NCBI RefSeq assembly: GCF_026625985.1
Contig: NZ_CP113116.1
Coordinates: forward strand, 1,922,001 to 1,986,000
Direction of reading: 5' to 3'
Source: Mycobacterium sp. Aquia_213
Lineage (GTDB): Bacteria > Actinomycetota > Actinomycetes > Mycobacteriales > Mycobacteriaceae
DNA: 64,000 nt
Below, piece after piece: positions 8,607-17,099 of this stretch. Every line of letters starts with the position of its first letter. Position 1 is the first letter of the stretch. The position numbers were made by a program, and so were the translations under genes. Below the pieces are notes generated by a model that worked only from the letters and a program-made list of their open reading frames with translations, was not told the origin of the DNA and did no database searches.

Positions 8607-8625
8607 TTAGGTTAGCCTTACCAAT
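8607..8625 (+). promoter_or_regulatory. IdeR (iron box) site upstream of mbtI
   Basis: The 19 bases TTAGGTTAGCCTTACCAAT match the mycobacterial iron-box consensus TTAGGTTAGGCTAACCTAA at most positions, with best agreement in the left half. It ends one base before the mbtI ATG and overlaps a TATGTT hexamer at 8603-8608 that could be the -10 element. Iron-loaded IdeR bound here would block transcription, so salicylate synthesis should be induced by iron limitation. Confidence 0.8.
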
Positions 8626-8626
8626 T

Positions 8627-9973
8627 ATGACCGAAGCCAGCGTCGAGACAAATGCGATCGGTGTGCCGTTTCCGCTGATTCCCATCCCGGCCCGCGTCGA
8701 CCCTGCCGATCTGGCAGCCGAGTTGGCGGCGGTCCTGCCTGAGCGAGTCGGGGAGGAGTATTTGCTCTACGAGCACACCGGCCAATGGGTGCTGGCCAGC
8801 GGCGTGCACGCGATGATCGAGCTGGACAGCGATGAATTGCGGGTTATCCGGGATGGCGTGACTTTGCGACAACAGTGGTCCGGGCGACCGGGGTCGGTCC
8901 TGGGTAAGGCGATTGATTCGCTGCTGCGGGAAACCGACCAAGTTTTCGGCTGGATCGCCTTCGAATTCGGTGTCTACAAATACGGGCTGCAGCAGCGGTT
9001 GGCGCCGGGCACCCCGCTGGCCCGACTGTTCTGGCCGAGTTCTCGCATCGTGGTGAGCCAGGACGGCATTTCTGTGTCCTCGGACGCGCATCGCGAAGTG
9101 GTGCTCGAATTAGTCCGCGAGGGTGTGCCCACTCTGCGCGAAACCCGCGGGATCGATATCACCGCCGACGAATCGAATTACCGCGATCGGGTGAATGCGG
9201 CGGTCAGTGAAATCGCGGCCGGGCGGTACAACAAGGTGATTCTTTCCCGTTCCGTGGAAGTGCCTTTCGCGCTGGACTTTCCGTCTACCTATCGGCTGGG
9301 CCGTCGGCACAACACGCCGGTGCGGTCGTTTCTGCTGCAGCTGGGCGGAATTCGTGCGCTGGGCTACAGCCCCGAGCTCGTCACGGCCGTCCGTCAGGAC
9401 GGCGAGGTGATCACCGAGCCGTTGGCGGGCACCCGCGCGCTCGGTCGTGGTCCGGCGAGCGACCGGCAAGCCCGCGACGATCTGGAATCGAATTCCAAAG
9501 AGATTGTCGAGCATGCTATTTCGGTGCGCAACTCGCTGCAGGAGATGAATGAGATCGCCGAACCCGGCACGGTGGTCGTGACCGACTTCATGACCGTGCG
9601 GGAGCGGGGGAGTGTGCAACACCTGGGCTCGACGGTCACCGGGCGGTTGGATGCGTCCAGCGACCGGATGGACGCTTTGGAGGCGCTCTTTCCGGCGGTC
9701 ACCGCGTCGGGAATCCCGAAGGGCGCGGGCGTCGAGGCGATCATGCGCCTCGACGAAGCACCGCGCGGGCTGTATTCCGGTGCGGTGGTGATGGTCTCGG
9801 CCGACGGAGCTCTGGATGCCGCGCTGACGCTGCGGTCAGCCTACGAATGCGACGGGACGACGTGGCTGCGGGCCGGTGCCGGAATCATCGAAGAGTCGCT
9901 AGCCGAACGCGAATTCGAGGAAACCTGCGAGAAGCTGTCCACGCTGGCGCCGTATCTGATTGCGCGTCAGTAG
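8627..9973 (+). CDS. mbtI: MbtI, salicylate synthase
   Basis: 448 residues. It converts chorismate through isochorismate to salicylate plus pyruvate, the starter acid of mycobactin. It is a member of the chorismate-utilising enzyme family (with EntC, TrpE and PabB). The conserved C-terminal half is clear: AAGRYNKVILSR, the active-site region VITEPLAGTRALG, and PAVTASGIPKGAGVEAI followed by RGLYSGAV and RAGAGIIEESLAEREFEETCEKL. No Shine-Dalgarno precedes ATG 8627, and the iron box sits immediately upstream, so the mRNA may be leaderless or have a very short leader. mbtI is monocistronic and converges on a MerR-type gene. The later mbt genes lie 17 kb away. Confidence 0.95.
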   Translation: MTEASVETNAIGVPFPLIPIPARVDPADLAAELAAVLPERVGEEYLLYEHTGQWVLASGVHAMIELDSDELRVIRDGVTLRQQWSGRPGSVLGKAIDSLLRETDQVFGWIAFEFGVYKYGLQQRLAPGTPLARLFWPSSRIVVSQDGISVSSDAHREVVLELVREGVPTLRETRGIDITADESNYRDRVNAAVSEIAAGRYNKVILSRSVEVPFALDFPSTYRLGRRHNTPVRSFLLQLGGIRALGYSPELVTAVRQDGEVITEPLAGTRALGRGPASDRQARDDLESNSKEIVEHAISVRNSLQEMNEIAEPGTVVVTDFMTVRERGSVQHLGSTVTGRLDASSDRMDALEALFPAVTASGIPKGAGVEAIMRLDEAPRGLYSGAVVMVSADGALDAALTLRSAYECDGTTWLRAGAGIIEESLAEREFEETCEKLSTLAPYLIARQ

Positions 9974-9980
9974 CTGCTCT

Positions 9981-10937
9981 TCAGTTGGCTTTCCGCCGGC
10001 GTGCCGACAACTCGTCGAGCGGCGCATCGGCTCCGGCTTCCGGTGAGCGTTCGAGGTAGTCGGCGAGGATACGGCTGGCCAACGACTCGATGTTGGACTC
10101 GATCGAGGACGCCAGCGTTGCGGTGACGGTGGCCACCGCCTGAGTGCGGAACCGGACCAGCATCGTGATCAGTTCGGCGATCTCGGCATCCGCGGGCAGT
10201 GCCTGGCCCGGCTTGATCTTGTCGATGACGTGTTCGGCGCCGGCGCGCACCAGCAGGTCGCTGATCTTGTCGATCTCGGGCACGATCTGCTCGTGCAGGT
10301 CGACTAGCTTCTCCAATTTGACGCCGTAGCCCCGGATCTCGTTGAACGCTTCGATCAGCTTGGGCCGGGTGACGGTGGCCCGCTCGCCGTCCACCCGGAT
10401 CACCTGCAGCGCGACCAGTCGCTCGAATGCCGTTGGATCATCGACCAGGCGCTGGGCGTCGACCAGCGTCATGGTTTCCGGCTTCTCGGTGGTCCAGGTA
10501 CCCACGATGGCCGTCTCCAGACCCAGCACATCGCCGAGGTTCTTGCCTTCCTCCCACGCGCTGAGCATTTCCCGCACGTGTGCGATGTTGTAGCCGCGGT
10601 CGAGCATCGAGGTGATCAGCCGCAGCCGGGTCAGATGGGTGTCGTTGAACAAGGCGATGCGGCCGACCCGCAACGGCGGCGGCAGCAGCCCGCGATCGCG
10701 GTAGACGCGGATGTTGCGGGTCGTGGTGCCGGCCAGCCGGGCCAGGTCGTCGATCCGGTATTCCCCGGACGCCGCGGTGCCGTGTGGATGCTGCATGGCC
10801 GCGTCGAACAACTGAGACACCGCGGTCTCGATGAAGTCCCGCGATTGGCGGCGAACGCGTTTGGGAACCCGGCGCACGTTGTACAGGACGCTGGCGATGG
10901 TGCCGGGCTCCGGGCGAGGCGGTCGGTCGGGTGGCAT
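9981..10937 (-). CDS. MerR-family transcriptional regulator
   Basis: 318 residues from ATG 10937. An N-terminal winged helix-turn-helix is seen at about residues 55-125: YRIDDLARLAGTTTRNIRVYRDRGLLPPP followed by FNDTHLTRLRLITSMLDRGYNIAHVREML, the classic MerR DNA-binding pattern. The remaining 190 residues form a helical effector/dimerisation region (LHEQIVPEIDKISDLL, MLVRFRTQAVATVTATL) without the cysteines of metal sensors. It lies eight bases downstream of the flavin monooxygenase stop and is probably the last gene of that operon, where it may regulate it. It converges on mbtI. Confidence 0.85.
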   Translation of the reverse strand: MPPDRPPRPEPGTIASVLYNVRRVPKRVRRQSRDFIETAVSQLFDAAMQHPHGTAASGEYRIDDLARLAGTTTRNIRVYRDRGLLPPPLRVGRIALFNDTHLTRLRLITSMLDRGYNIAHVREMLSAWEEGKNLGDVLGLETAIVGTWTTEKPETMTLVDAQRLVDDPTAFERLVALQVIRVDGERATVTRPKLIEAFNEIRGYGVKLEKLVDLHEQIVPEIDKISDLLVRAGAEHVIDKIKPGQALPADAEIAELITMLVRFRTQAVATVTATLASSIESNIESLASRILADYLERSPEAGADAPLDELSARRRKAN

Positions 10938-10944
10938 CTCGGCC

Positions 10945-12441
10945 TTACGCGGTCGAGGTGACGCGCGCCGTGGCCCGGCGCGCCACCGCCTGGTAGTCCG
11001 CATAGCGGAAATCGTTCATCTGGCGAAGATACTGGCTCGCGAATCCCGGGTACATCGAGCCGTTGAACCCATCCTTGGTGAGATACCAACTGCGGCAACC
11101 CGACATCCAGGTCGTCTTCGTGAGCCGGCGCTGAATGTCCTCGTTATGGCGCACCTGGACGTCTTTGCGCACGTCGAGGTAGCGCAGGTCGTCGTCGAGG
11201 ATGGTGCGAATGCCGCGCACCGCGTAATCGAGCTGGCCCTCGATGTAGACCAGCAGCGAATTATGGCCCGGCCCGGAGTTGGGGCCGGTCATGAAGAACA
11301 GGTTCGGGTAGCCGTGCGCGTTGATGCTCTTGTAAGCCTGTGCGCCGCCGGCCCATTCGCCGGCCAGCGACCGACCGCCGAGGCCGCTGACGTCGAACGG
11401 CGGACCCGTGAGGTGGACGTCGTAGCCGGTGGCGAACACGATGCAGTCGAGGTGGTGTTCGATGCCGTCGCTGGTGCGGATGCCGACCGGGCTCAGCGTC
11501 GCGATGGGCCAGGAGATCAGTTTGCAGTTGTCGCGTTGCAGCGCCGGGTAGTAATCGCTGGAGACCAGCATGCGCTTGCAGCCGGGGGCGAAATCGGGGG
11601 TCAGCTGCCGGCGCAGCCACGCGTCCTTGACCGTGGCGCGCAAATGGGCCTGGCCGAGTCGGGCCACCAGCGAGGTGAGCGGGGTGTTCCACACCAGCGC
11701 CGTGGCACTGGCCTCGTGGCCCCAGAACAGCGCCCGGCGGGCAAGCTGTTGGACGGCGGGAACTTTGGCGAACAGCGTCTGCACCGCCGTGGGAGTCGCC
11801 ACATCCAGACGGGGCAGCACCCAACCGGGAGTGCGCTGGAACACCTTGACGAACCCGGCCTGCTTGACCAGTTCGGGAACGATCTGGATGGCGCTGGCGC
11901 CGGTACCGATGACGGCGACTCGCTTGCCCGCGAAGTCGTAGTCGTGATCCCAGCGGGCGCTGTGGATCTTGTGTCCGGAGTAGCTGTCCAGGCCCCGGAT
12001 GTTCGGGAAGCAGACATCCGACAGCGGGCCGGAGGCCAGCACGACGGTGCGGGCGCGAAATCGCTTGCGGTTCTTGGTTTTGGCCGTCCACACACCGGCG
12101 TCCTCGTCGAAGGTCAAGCCGGTGACTTCGTGTTTGAACCGGATGTGACGGCGGATGTCGAATTTCGTCGCCATGTCCTCGAGGTGGCGGCAGATCTCCG
12201 GGGCAGGTGAGTACGTTCGCGACCACGTCGGGTTCTTCACGAATGAATACGAGTACAGCAGCGACGGGACGTCACAGCTGGCCCCCGGATAGGTGGTGTC
12301 GCGCCATGTTCCACCCACCCGGTCGGCGCGCTCCAGGATGACGATGTCGGTAACCCCGGCCTCGGCCAACCGAATTGCGGCACCGAGTCCGGTGAAGCCG
12401 GCCCCGATGATCAGTGTTGCGTAGGTGTGGTCGGCGCTCAC
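10945..12441 (-). CDS. Flavin-containing monooxygenase, MymA/EthA-like
   Basis: 498 residues from GTG 12441. An FAD-binding Rossmann motif is at the N terminus (IIGAGFTGLGAAIRLAEAG). The Baeyer-Villiger/FMO fingerprint region DTTYPGASCDVPSLLYSYSF is followed by a second nucleotide site (VAVIGTGASAIQIVPEL) and the ATGYDV segment. Family members use NADPH and O2 to oxygenate ketones, sulfides or amines. The gene starts three bases after the diiron-protein stop. With an SDR and a LipR-like hydrolase upstream it resembles the M. tuberculosis mymA operon (monooxygenase, lipR, sadH), which has been linked to cell-envelope lipid modification. The substrate is unknown. Confidence 0.88.
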   Translation of the reverse strand: MSADHTYATLIIGAGFTGLGAAIRLAEAGVTDIVILERADRVGGTWRDTTYPGASCDVPSLLYSYSFVKNPTWSRTYSPAPEICRHLEDMATKFDIRRHIRFKHEVTGLTFDEDAGVWTAKTKNRKRFRARTVVLASGPLSDVCFPNIRGLDSYSGHKIHSARWDHDYDFAGKRVAVIGTGASAIQIVPELVKQAGFVKVFQRTPGWVLPRLDVATPTAVQTLFAKVPAVQQLARRALFWGHEASATALVWNTPLTSLVARLGQAHLRATVKDAWLRRQLTPDFAPGCKRMLVSSDYYPALQRDNCKLISWPIATLSPVGIRTSDGIEHHLDCIVFATGYDVHLTGPPFDVSGLGGRSLAGEWAGGAQAYKSINAHGYPNLFFMTGPNSGPGHNSLLVYIEGQLDYAVRGIRTILDDDLRYLDVRKDVQVRHNEDIQRRLTKTTWMSGCRSWYLTKDGFNGSMYPGFASQYLRQMNDFRYADYQAVARRATARVTSTA

Positions 12442-12443
12442 GA

Positions 12444-13364
12444 TCAGGCCGCCGGGTCGTGGGTGAGTTCCCTGGACCAGCTGGGCATCGGCCTTAGCAG
12501 TGGCTTGGGGTAGAAATCCGACAGCCACACCATGGAGTTGGCCAGCAGTTGATAGGGGTGGCGCGGGTTGACCACCCACATGCCGTGCCGTTTGAGCAGC
12601 TTGTAGGTGGGCACCCGTCGGGTACGTTCGCCCCGGTCGCCGAGTTGCTTGAAACGGTTGACCGCGTTGAACAGTCGCTCGGGTTCCATTCCCATGCCGG
12701 CCATCTCATTGCGGATGCGGTTGAGTAGCGGTACGTACATGACCATCCCGAGGATGAGGCCCGGCGATGCGAAGCGGCCGACGAATTCGATGGCCAGCCG
12801 GCGTGCCTTTGCGTTGCCGATCATCTCCAGCACCTCGAAATCGACGGCGATATGCCGTGATTCGTCGTTGTTGATCTTCTCGAAGACTTGGTGGCAGACC
12901 GGGTCTTCCACGGATTCCAGCAGGAATTTCAGCAGCGCACCGTCGAGTGCCACCTCCAGCATCGGGATCACGGTGCCCAGCACCGACAGCGGCATGTCGT
13001 CGGCGAAGTTGTCGAGCCATTCGATCGCCAAGCGGATGTTGACGTTGGGCTTGGGGATCTCGCCGTCCTCGAGCATGCCCCAGCGTTTCATCAGCGCCAA
13101 TTCGGCGTTGGCGTGCCGCTGCTCCTCGGCATGGAAGTATCGGTAGATTTCGGCGATGGTCGGGTCCGGCGCCTTCTTGGCGAGCGCCGCAAATCCTCGG
13201 GCACCGATGTTCTCGATCCAGCACAGGTCGGCCATGAAGGCCTTGAGCTTGGGCCGAAATTCGGGCTTGATGGTTTCGGCGCCCGTTGCGTCCCAGTCGA
13301 TATCGGCCAGCGCCCACTGCCGATCCTTGATTTTCGCAAGCATGGCTTCCATATCGATGGCCAC
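12444..13364 (-). CDS. Ferritin-like diiron-type protein
   Basis: 306 residues, largely helical. Two carboxylate/histidine motifs separated by about 90 residues suggest a four-helix diiron centre: EEQRHANAE near residue 80 and NDESRHIAVDFEVLE near residue 170. Such proteins include small-molecule oxygenases and desaturase-like enzymes, and related mycobacterial genes are often annotated as metal-dependent hydrolase or reductase. I cannot choose among these from sequence. GTG 13364 is preceded by a strong AGGGGAAAGGGGG site; ATG 13352 is an alternative. The gene follows the SDR by 26 bases and precedes the monooxygenase by three, so all act in one operon, probably on one lipid-like substrate. 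Confidence 0.7.
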   Translation of the reverse strand: MAIDMEAMLAKIKDRQWALADIDWDATGAETIKPEFRPKLKAFMADLCWIENIGARGFAALAKKAPDPTIAEIYRYFHAEEQRHANAELALMKRWGMLEDGEIPKPNVNIRLAIEWLDNFADDMPLSVLGTVIPMLEVALDGALLKFLLESVEDPVCHQVFEKINNDESRHIAVDFEVLEMIGNAKARRLAIEFVGRFASPGLILGMVMYVPLLNRIRNEMAGMGMEPERLFNAVNRFKQLGDRGERTRRVPTYKLLKRHGMWVVNPRHPYQLLANSMVWLSDFYPKPLLRPMPSWSRELTHDPAA

Positions 13365-13390
13365 CAGCGGCCCCCTTTCCCCTCGGGTTA

Positions 13391-14254
13391 TCAGTGCAGG
13401 TTTGCCCGGGATGCCAGACCCGCTACGCGGGTATAGGCCTGTGGGGCGAGACGTTTGATATTCCAGCCGACCTTGGCGTCGAGTTGCGGCATGCAGTAGA
13501 GCTCGTCGCGGTCATGGGCGGCCAAGCAGATCCGCGCCACCTTCTGTGCCGAGATCCCGGTCCAGCGCATCAGTTTGTTGGCGAGATCGCTGGATTCTTC
13601 GGTGATGCGGCCCGATTCGACGATGTTGGTCTTGACAAACGTCGGGCACAACACAGTGACCCGGATGTCGGTGCCGGACAATTCGGCGGCCAGCGTTTCG
13701 GAAAGCGAAAGCACCCCGGCCTTGCTCACGTTGTAGGCGGCCATACCGGGGGCCGCGGCGAACGCCGCCGCCGAGGCGACATTGATGATGCCGCGCGGGG
13801 CATGTGACGGCCCGGCCTCGCGCAGGATAGGAGTGAACACGTGGCAGCCGTGAATCGGGCCCCACAAGTTGACGCCGAGCGTCCACTCCCAATCATTTAG
13901 GGGCACATCGCCGATCGCGGCGCCACCGGCGCCGACACCGGCGTTGTTGATGACCAGGGTGGGTGCGGCCCCGAAGTAGGACTGTGCCGTTTCGGCCAGC
14001 GTGCGGACGTCGTCGATCCGCGAGACGTCGCAGCGCATCGCCATCGACTTCGCACCCAGCTCGGCGATCGCATCGGCGGTCTGCTGCGCGGCGGCTTCGT
14101 CGATATCGCTGCACACCACCGTGCCGCCGCGGCGACCGAGCTCGACGGCGAACGCGGCGCCGATGCCGCTGCCGGCCCCCGTCACCACGGCCAGTGCGTC
14201 GCGGCTGGTGGCCTTCGACGTGCCCAGCAGTTTGTCCAGCGGTCCGAACACCAT
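13391..14254 (-). CDS. Short-chain dehydrogenase/reductase (SadH-like)
   Basis: 287 residues. The classical SDR features are all present: TGAGSGIGAAFAVELGRRGG for cofactor binding, CSDIDEAAA with an acidic residue after β2 favouring NAD(H), NNAGVGAGG, and the YNVSK catalytic pair after NVASAAAFAA. The ATG at 14254 shares its A with the TGA of the LipR-like gene (TGATG overlap), indicating coupled translation. In the mymA-type operons of mycobacteria a SadH-like SDR sits beside lipR and the monooxygenase, and this gene occupies the same role here. The substrate is not known. Confidence 0.85.
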   Translation of the reverse strand: MVFGPLDKLLGTSKATSRDALAVVTGAGSGIGAAFAVELGRRGGTVVCSDIDEAAAQQTADAIAELGAKSMAMRCDVSRIDDVRTLAETAQSYFGAAPTLVINNAGVGAGGAAIGDVPLNDWEWTLGVNLWGPIHGCHVFTPILREAGPSHAPRGIINVASAAAFAAAPGMAAYNVSKAGVLSLSETLAAELSGTDIRVTVLCPTFVKTNIVESGRITEESSDLANKLMRWTGISAQKVARICLAAHDRDELYCMPQLDAKVGWNIKRLAPQAYTRVAGLASRANLH

Positions 14255-15264
14255 CAGCCCACCTCTTGCGCGACTGCGCGCGCATCCTGCAACGCGTGGG
14301 CGATGAACCGCGCGACGTAGGCCATGGCCTTGGCGGCTTCCGGTGTCATGCGCGGAAGTGCTTGGAAGACATGGACTTGGTGGGGCCACACTTGCAGCTC
14401 GCAGCGGCCGCCGGCCGCCTTGATGTCGGCGGCCAGCTGCCGCGCGTCGTCCTGCAGCATTTCGGCTCCGCCGGCCTGAACCAGGGTCGGGGGCAATGTC
14501 GCTCCGCCGGCAACGTCGAGCGTCAACCGGGGGTGGGTGAGCTCGATGCCCGGGTGATAGAGCGCGACCAGGCGGGCCGCGTCGGCCACCCGGATGGCGG
14601 GATCGGGGCGAATCTTTTCGCGGGCGAGCGACAGCGCGAACGTCATGTCGATAAGCGGCGAGAACAGCACCAGCGCGGCCGGGGATTGCGCGGCGACCTC
14701 GGGTTGCAACAGCATGTCGACCGTCAGGTGACCGCCGGCCGAATCACCGGCGATCACAATCTGTTTTGCCGGAATACCGCACGTTTGCACCAGCCAATCC
14801 CAGCCCGCCCGGACATCGTCGGCGGCGGTGGGGAAGCGATGGCGCGGTGCCAGCCGGTAGTCAACGCTGAACACCGGCAGCCCGGTCAGCGACGACAGCC
14901 AGGATGTCAACCGCCGGTGTGTCTTTGGCGAGCACACGGCATAACCGCTGCCGTGCACGTAGTAGATTGCGCCCGCGTCGGTCGACGAACGCGGCGCCTC
15001 GCTCGTTGGCGTGCGGGGCCCGTACACCCATTCGCCCTTGACCCGGCGGCCGTCGGGCAATCTCGTGTCGACCTGCTCGGCGCGGGTGCCCGCCAGCGAG
15101 GGGCCGAAGGTGGCCATCACCTGCGCGATCATCCGGCGCGACAACCAGATTCCCCACGCCTTTTCGGGCGGCACCACTCCGCTGAACGGCCGCAATGTGT
15201 ACGTGCTTACCGCCGCCGCGCCGCGGGACCTCAGTGACCCACGGGCCGGAACGATGTCCGCCAT
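14254..15264 (-). CDS. LipR-like alpha/beta-hydrolase (acetyl-hydrolase family)
   Basis: 336 residues. A hormone-sensitive-lipase-type alpha/beta hydrolase: oxyanion motif YYVHGSGY (HGSGY in place of the usual HGGGF) near residue 100, VDYRLAPRHRFP, the nucleophile elbow GDSAGGH, and a closing histidine in WPHQVHVFQ. It is the first gene of a five-gene minus-strand operon. I considered MbtJ, a related acetyl hydrolase beside mbtA in M. tuberculosis. The SDR/monooxygenase context argues for a LipR-type role instead. It could still be the remnant partner of a lost mbtJ-mbtA pair. Confidence 0.8.
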   Translation of the reverse strand: MADIVPARGSLRSRGAAAVSTYTLRPFSGVVPPEKAWGIWLSRRMIAQVMATFGPSLAGTRAEQVDTRLPDGRRVKGEWVYGPRTPTSEAPRSSTDAGAIYYVHGSGYAVCSPKTHRRLTSWLSSLTGLPVFSVDYRLAPRHRFPTAADDVRAGWDWLVQTCGIPAKQIVIAGDSAGGHLTVDMLLQPEVAAQSPAALVLFSPLIDMTFALSLAREKIRPDPAIRVADAARLVALYHPGIELTHPRLTLDVAGGATLPPTLVQAGGAEMLQDDARQLAADIKAAGGRCELQVWPHQVHVFQALPRMTPEAAKAMAYVARFIAHALQDARAVAQEVG

Positions 15265-15485
15265 GCAACGGAGTCAACCGCAAATGGTGACATTCGTCAA
15301 TGGCAGCTTTGGATGGAGGCGGGCTCGGCGGGCGGTGGCGCTTACGCGTTGTCCCCCAATCGGTGGACAACGGGGTCCCCCCCAGGGATCCTCCGGTTGG
15401 CGGACAGACAAAATATTCATTCATCGCAATACTTGCATTCAGAGGGCTTCGGGGAGACCGGCCCACCAACTGGAAGGCAATAGCA

Positions 15486-15623
15486 ATGAGCATCACGAAA
15501 AAGACCACCGCGACCGTCACCGTCGGCCGACTGACCATCGCCAGCCCCGCTGGACGCTCCGCCGAACTGCTGTGCTTCTGCAAGTCTTCCGACGCCAACC
15601 CTGGCTTCGCACAGGCTCGGTAA
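15486..15623 (+). CDS. 45-residue peptide, candidate modified-peptide precursor
   Basis: ATG 15486, preceded by GGAAGG, opens a frame reading MSITKKTTATVTVGRLTIAS, then a Pro-Gly-Arg step, SAELLCFCKSSD and ANPGFAQAR before TAA. The N-terminal half is Thr/Val/Lys-rich and leader-like. The C-terminal part carries two cysteines in CFC and several Ser/Asn residues. The next gene starts six bases after the stop and has a C-terminal domain resembling small PqqD-like recognition elements. That arrangement is suggestive of a RiPP precursor with its partner, but no experimentally known family is recognised and the peptide could simply be a small structural protein. Confidence 0.5.
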   Translation: MSITKKTTATVTVGRLTIASPAGRSAELLCFCKSSDANPGFAQAR

Positions 15624-15629
15624 ACTGCC

Positions 15630-16304
15630 GTGGTGCTTGAAGGTCGACTTGTCGAGGCGTTGGCCTTCAATGCACCCTTTGTGATCGACCGACTGGTCAA
15701 AGATCGGGTGGCCGATACACCGGCATTCGCAGAAGAGCTCTTCACCGAGGCGAAGAAGTATCTGGTGCTGTGCGAGGCGACGCCCGACATGACGTTCGGC
15801 ATGTGCTCGGCAATCGTGGACGAAGCCTGGCACGCGTTCATCCTCTTTACGACCGAGTACACGGAATACGGTCGCCGTTATTTCGGTAACTACGTCCACC
15901 ATTCGCCCGCCGACAATTATCAGACGGTCGAGCCGACCGCCGCCGACGGTCGGCCACAAAAAGAGGCTTCCTTCAACGAATTTCGGCAGCGATACGAGGA
16001 GTTGTACGGTCACCCGCTGCCGGCCGTCTGGTATGACGACCGCAGCGTCGCTCCGTCCCGCCGCGTCGTCAACGACAAGGCCGGGACATTGACTGTCACT
16101 GTCGACGACCACACCGCCCACCTGAGCGACGACAGCGGCAACACTGTGCTCTCCGTCAACGAATTGGCGCTTGAAGCTCTGGATTTCATTGCCCGAACCC
16201 CCGACTTCTATGTGCGCGAACTCCCCGGAGACCTGACCGGGGAAGAGAAGGCGGGCGTGATCGCGCCGCTGGTCCGGTTGGGCGTGTTACGCCTGGCACC
16301 CTAG
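15630..16304 (+). CDS. Two-domain protein: WHxF/HHxP domain plus PqqD-like C terminus
   Basis: 224 residues from GTG 15630 (GTG 15633 also possible). The first ~110 residues contain MCSAIVDEAWHAFILFTTEY and GRRYFGNYVHHSPAD. This WHxF...YFGxYxHHxP pattern is seen in glycine-rich-domain-like proteins and its histidines could bind a metal. The last ~75 residues (from about VNDKAGTLTVTV) look like a compact winged-helix PqqD-type domain: SVNELALEALDFIARTP ... GVIAPLVRLGVLRL. It is six bases downstream of the 45-residue peptide gene and surely co-transcribed. If the C-terminal domain is a RiPP recognition element, this protein would bind the peptide. Function is inference only. Confidence 0.6.
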   Translation: MVLEGRLVEALAFNAPFVIDRLVKDRVADTPAFAEELFTEAKKYLVLCEATPDMTFGMCSAIVDEAWHAFILFTTEYTEYGRRYFGNYVHHSPADNYQTVEPTAADGRPQKEASFNEFRQRYEELYGHPLPAVWYDDRSVAPSRRVVNDKAGTLTVTVDDHTAHLSDDSGNTVLSVNELALEALDFIARTPDFYVRELPGDLTGEEKAGVIAPLVRLGVLRLAP

Positions 16305-16862
16305 CGGGGTGACATACCTGACCTGCTGCACGGACGCTCCACCGAGAACGACGGTTTGTTGCACTCCGTCGGTCGTCCACCCATGGCGCTCGTAGAACCG
16401 CCTGGCACGCATGTTGGTGGCAAGGACCCACAAGAACGCCTCTTCGTGGCCGGCCTGATTCAGTCGGCTGCACCCGGCCGCGAGCAGGGCGTCGCTGACT
16501 CCTGAGCCCCAGTACACAGGGTCGACGTACAGCGACCAGATTTCTCCGCTGTCGACCGCGTCGTCGTCGCGCGACGGGCCGATGGTGGTGTGGCCGCGTA
16601 TCGTGTCGCAATCAACCGCTACCAGCGTGTACGGACCGTGCCGCAGGTCCATCCCGTCGAAGGCGTATCGCGTTGCCATGTCCTCGGGACGCAACCCGTC
16701 GAGAAAGTCCTGCGCGACGAGATCCCGGTAGCCCTGCTGCCAGGATCGGACGTGGACTCGGGCGACGGCCAGCTTGTCTGCTGCTGTCGCTTCCCGGACG
16801 TCGACCACCTTGGAAGTATCACCCGCCGCCCTGCAGAGTGCTAACCGTACTTTTTCGGCCAT
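16287..16862 (-). CDS. GNAT-family N-acetyltransferase
   Basis: 191 residues from ATG 16862; GTG 16808, just before VDVREATAAD, is an alternative start. GNAT hallmarks: an N-terminal REATAADKLAVARVHVRSWQ, the central IWSLYVDPVYWGSGVSDALL with the acetyl-CoA-binding loop in degenerate form (GSGVSDAL for Q/RxxGxG/A), and NMRARRFYERHGW at the C-terminal end. The substrate is unknown. Its 3' end overlaps the upstream convergent gene by 18 bases. It lies between that gene and a drug-type exporter, so it could be a self-protection or tailoring enzyme of the peptide cassette, or unrelated. Confidence 0.8.
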   Translation of the reverse strand: MAEKVRLALCRAAGDTSKVVDVREATAADKLAVARVHVRSWQQGYRDLVAQDFLDGLRPEDMATRYAFDGMDLRHGPYTLVAVDCDTIRGHTTIGPSRDDDAVDSGEIWSLYVDPVYWGSGVSDALLAAGCSRLNQAGHEEAFLWVLATNMRARRFYERHGWTTDGVQQTVVLGGASVQQVRYVTPLGCQA

Positions 16863-17099
16863 CGAGGCAGACTTCCATGGATGCCGCGGGCGGCCTACCG
16901 GGTTGGACTCTCGTGAACGATCACCATATCGTCTTGCGCACAACCGATTTGGAAAAGAACAAGATCAGAATGCGGGTCTAGCCGGTTGCACGCTATCGTC
17001 TGCAGGTGGCCATACCCACTTCCTCGAGCGCTATCTTCGCGGCGATGCCGGCGGCAACCGCGGGCGCATCGGCTTCGTTCGGCACCGCACCATTCATCC

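Noticed and set aside
10831..12210. Long open frame on the plus strand (about 459 codons)
   Set aside because: It lies antisense to the flavin monooxygenase, is Arg/Gly/Ala-rich, has no ribosome site and shows no domain. It is a by-product of high GC third positions. Similar long antisense frames over mbtF (39601-40941), the flavoprotein (25172-26590) and dnaJ2 (49127-50521) were dropped for the same reason.
14254..15264. Assignment of the alpha/beta-hydrolase as MbtJ
   Set aside because: MbtJ is a related acetyl hydrolase next to mbtA, but this gene is coupled to an SDR, a diiron-type protein and a monooxygenase as in the mymA/lipR arrangement. Sequence alone could not separate the two.
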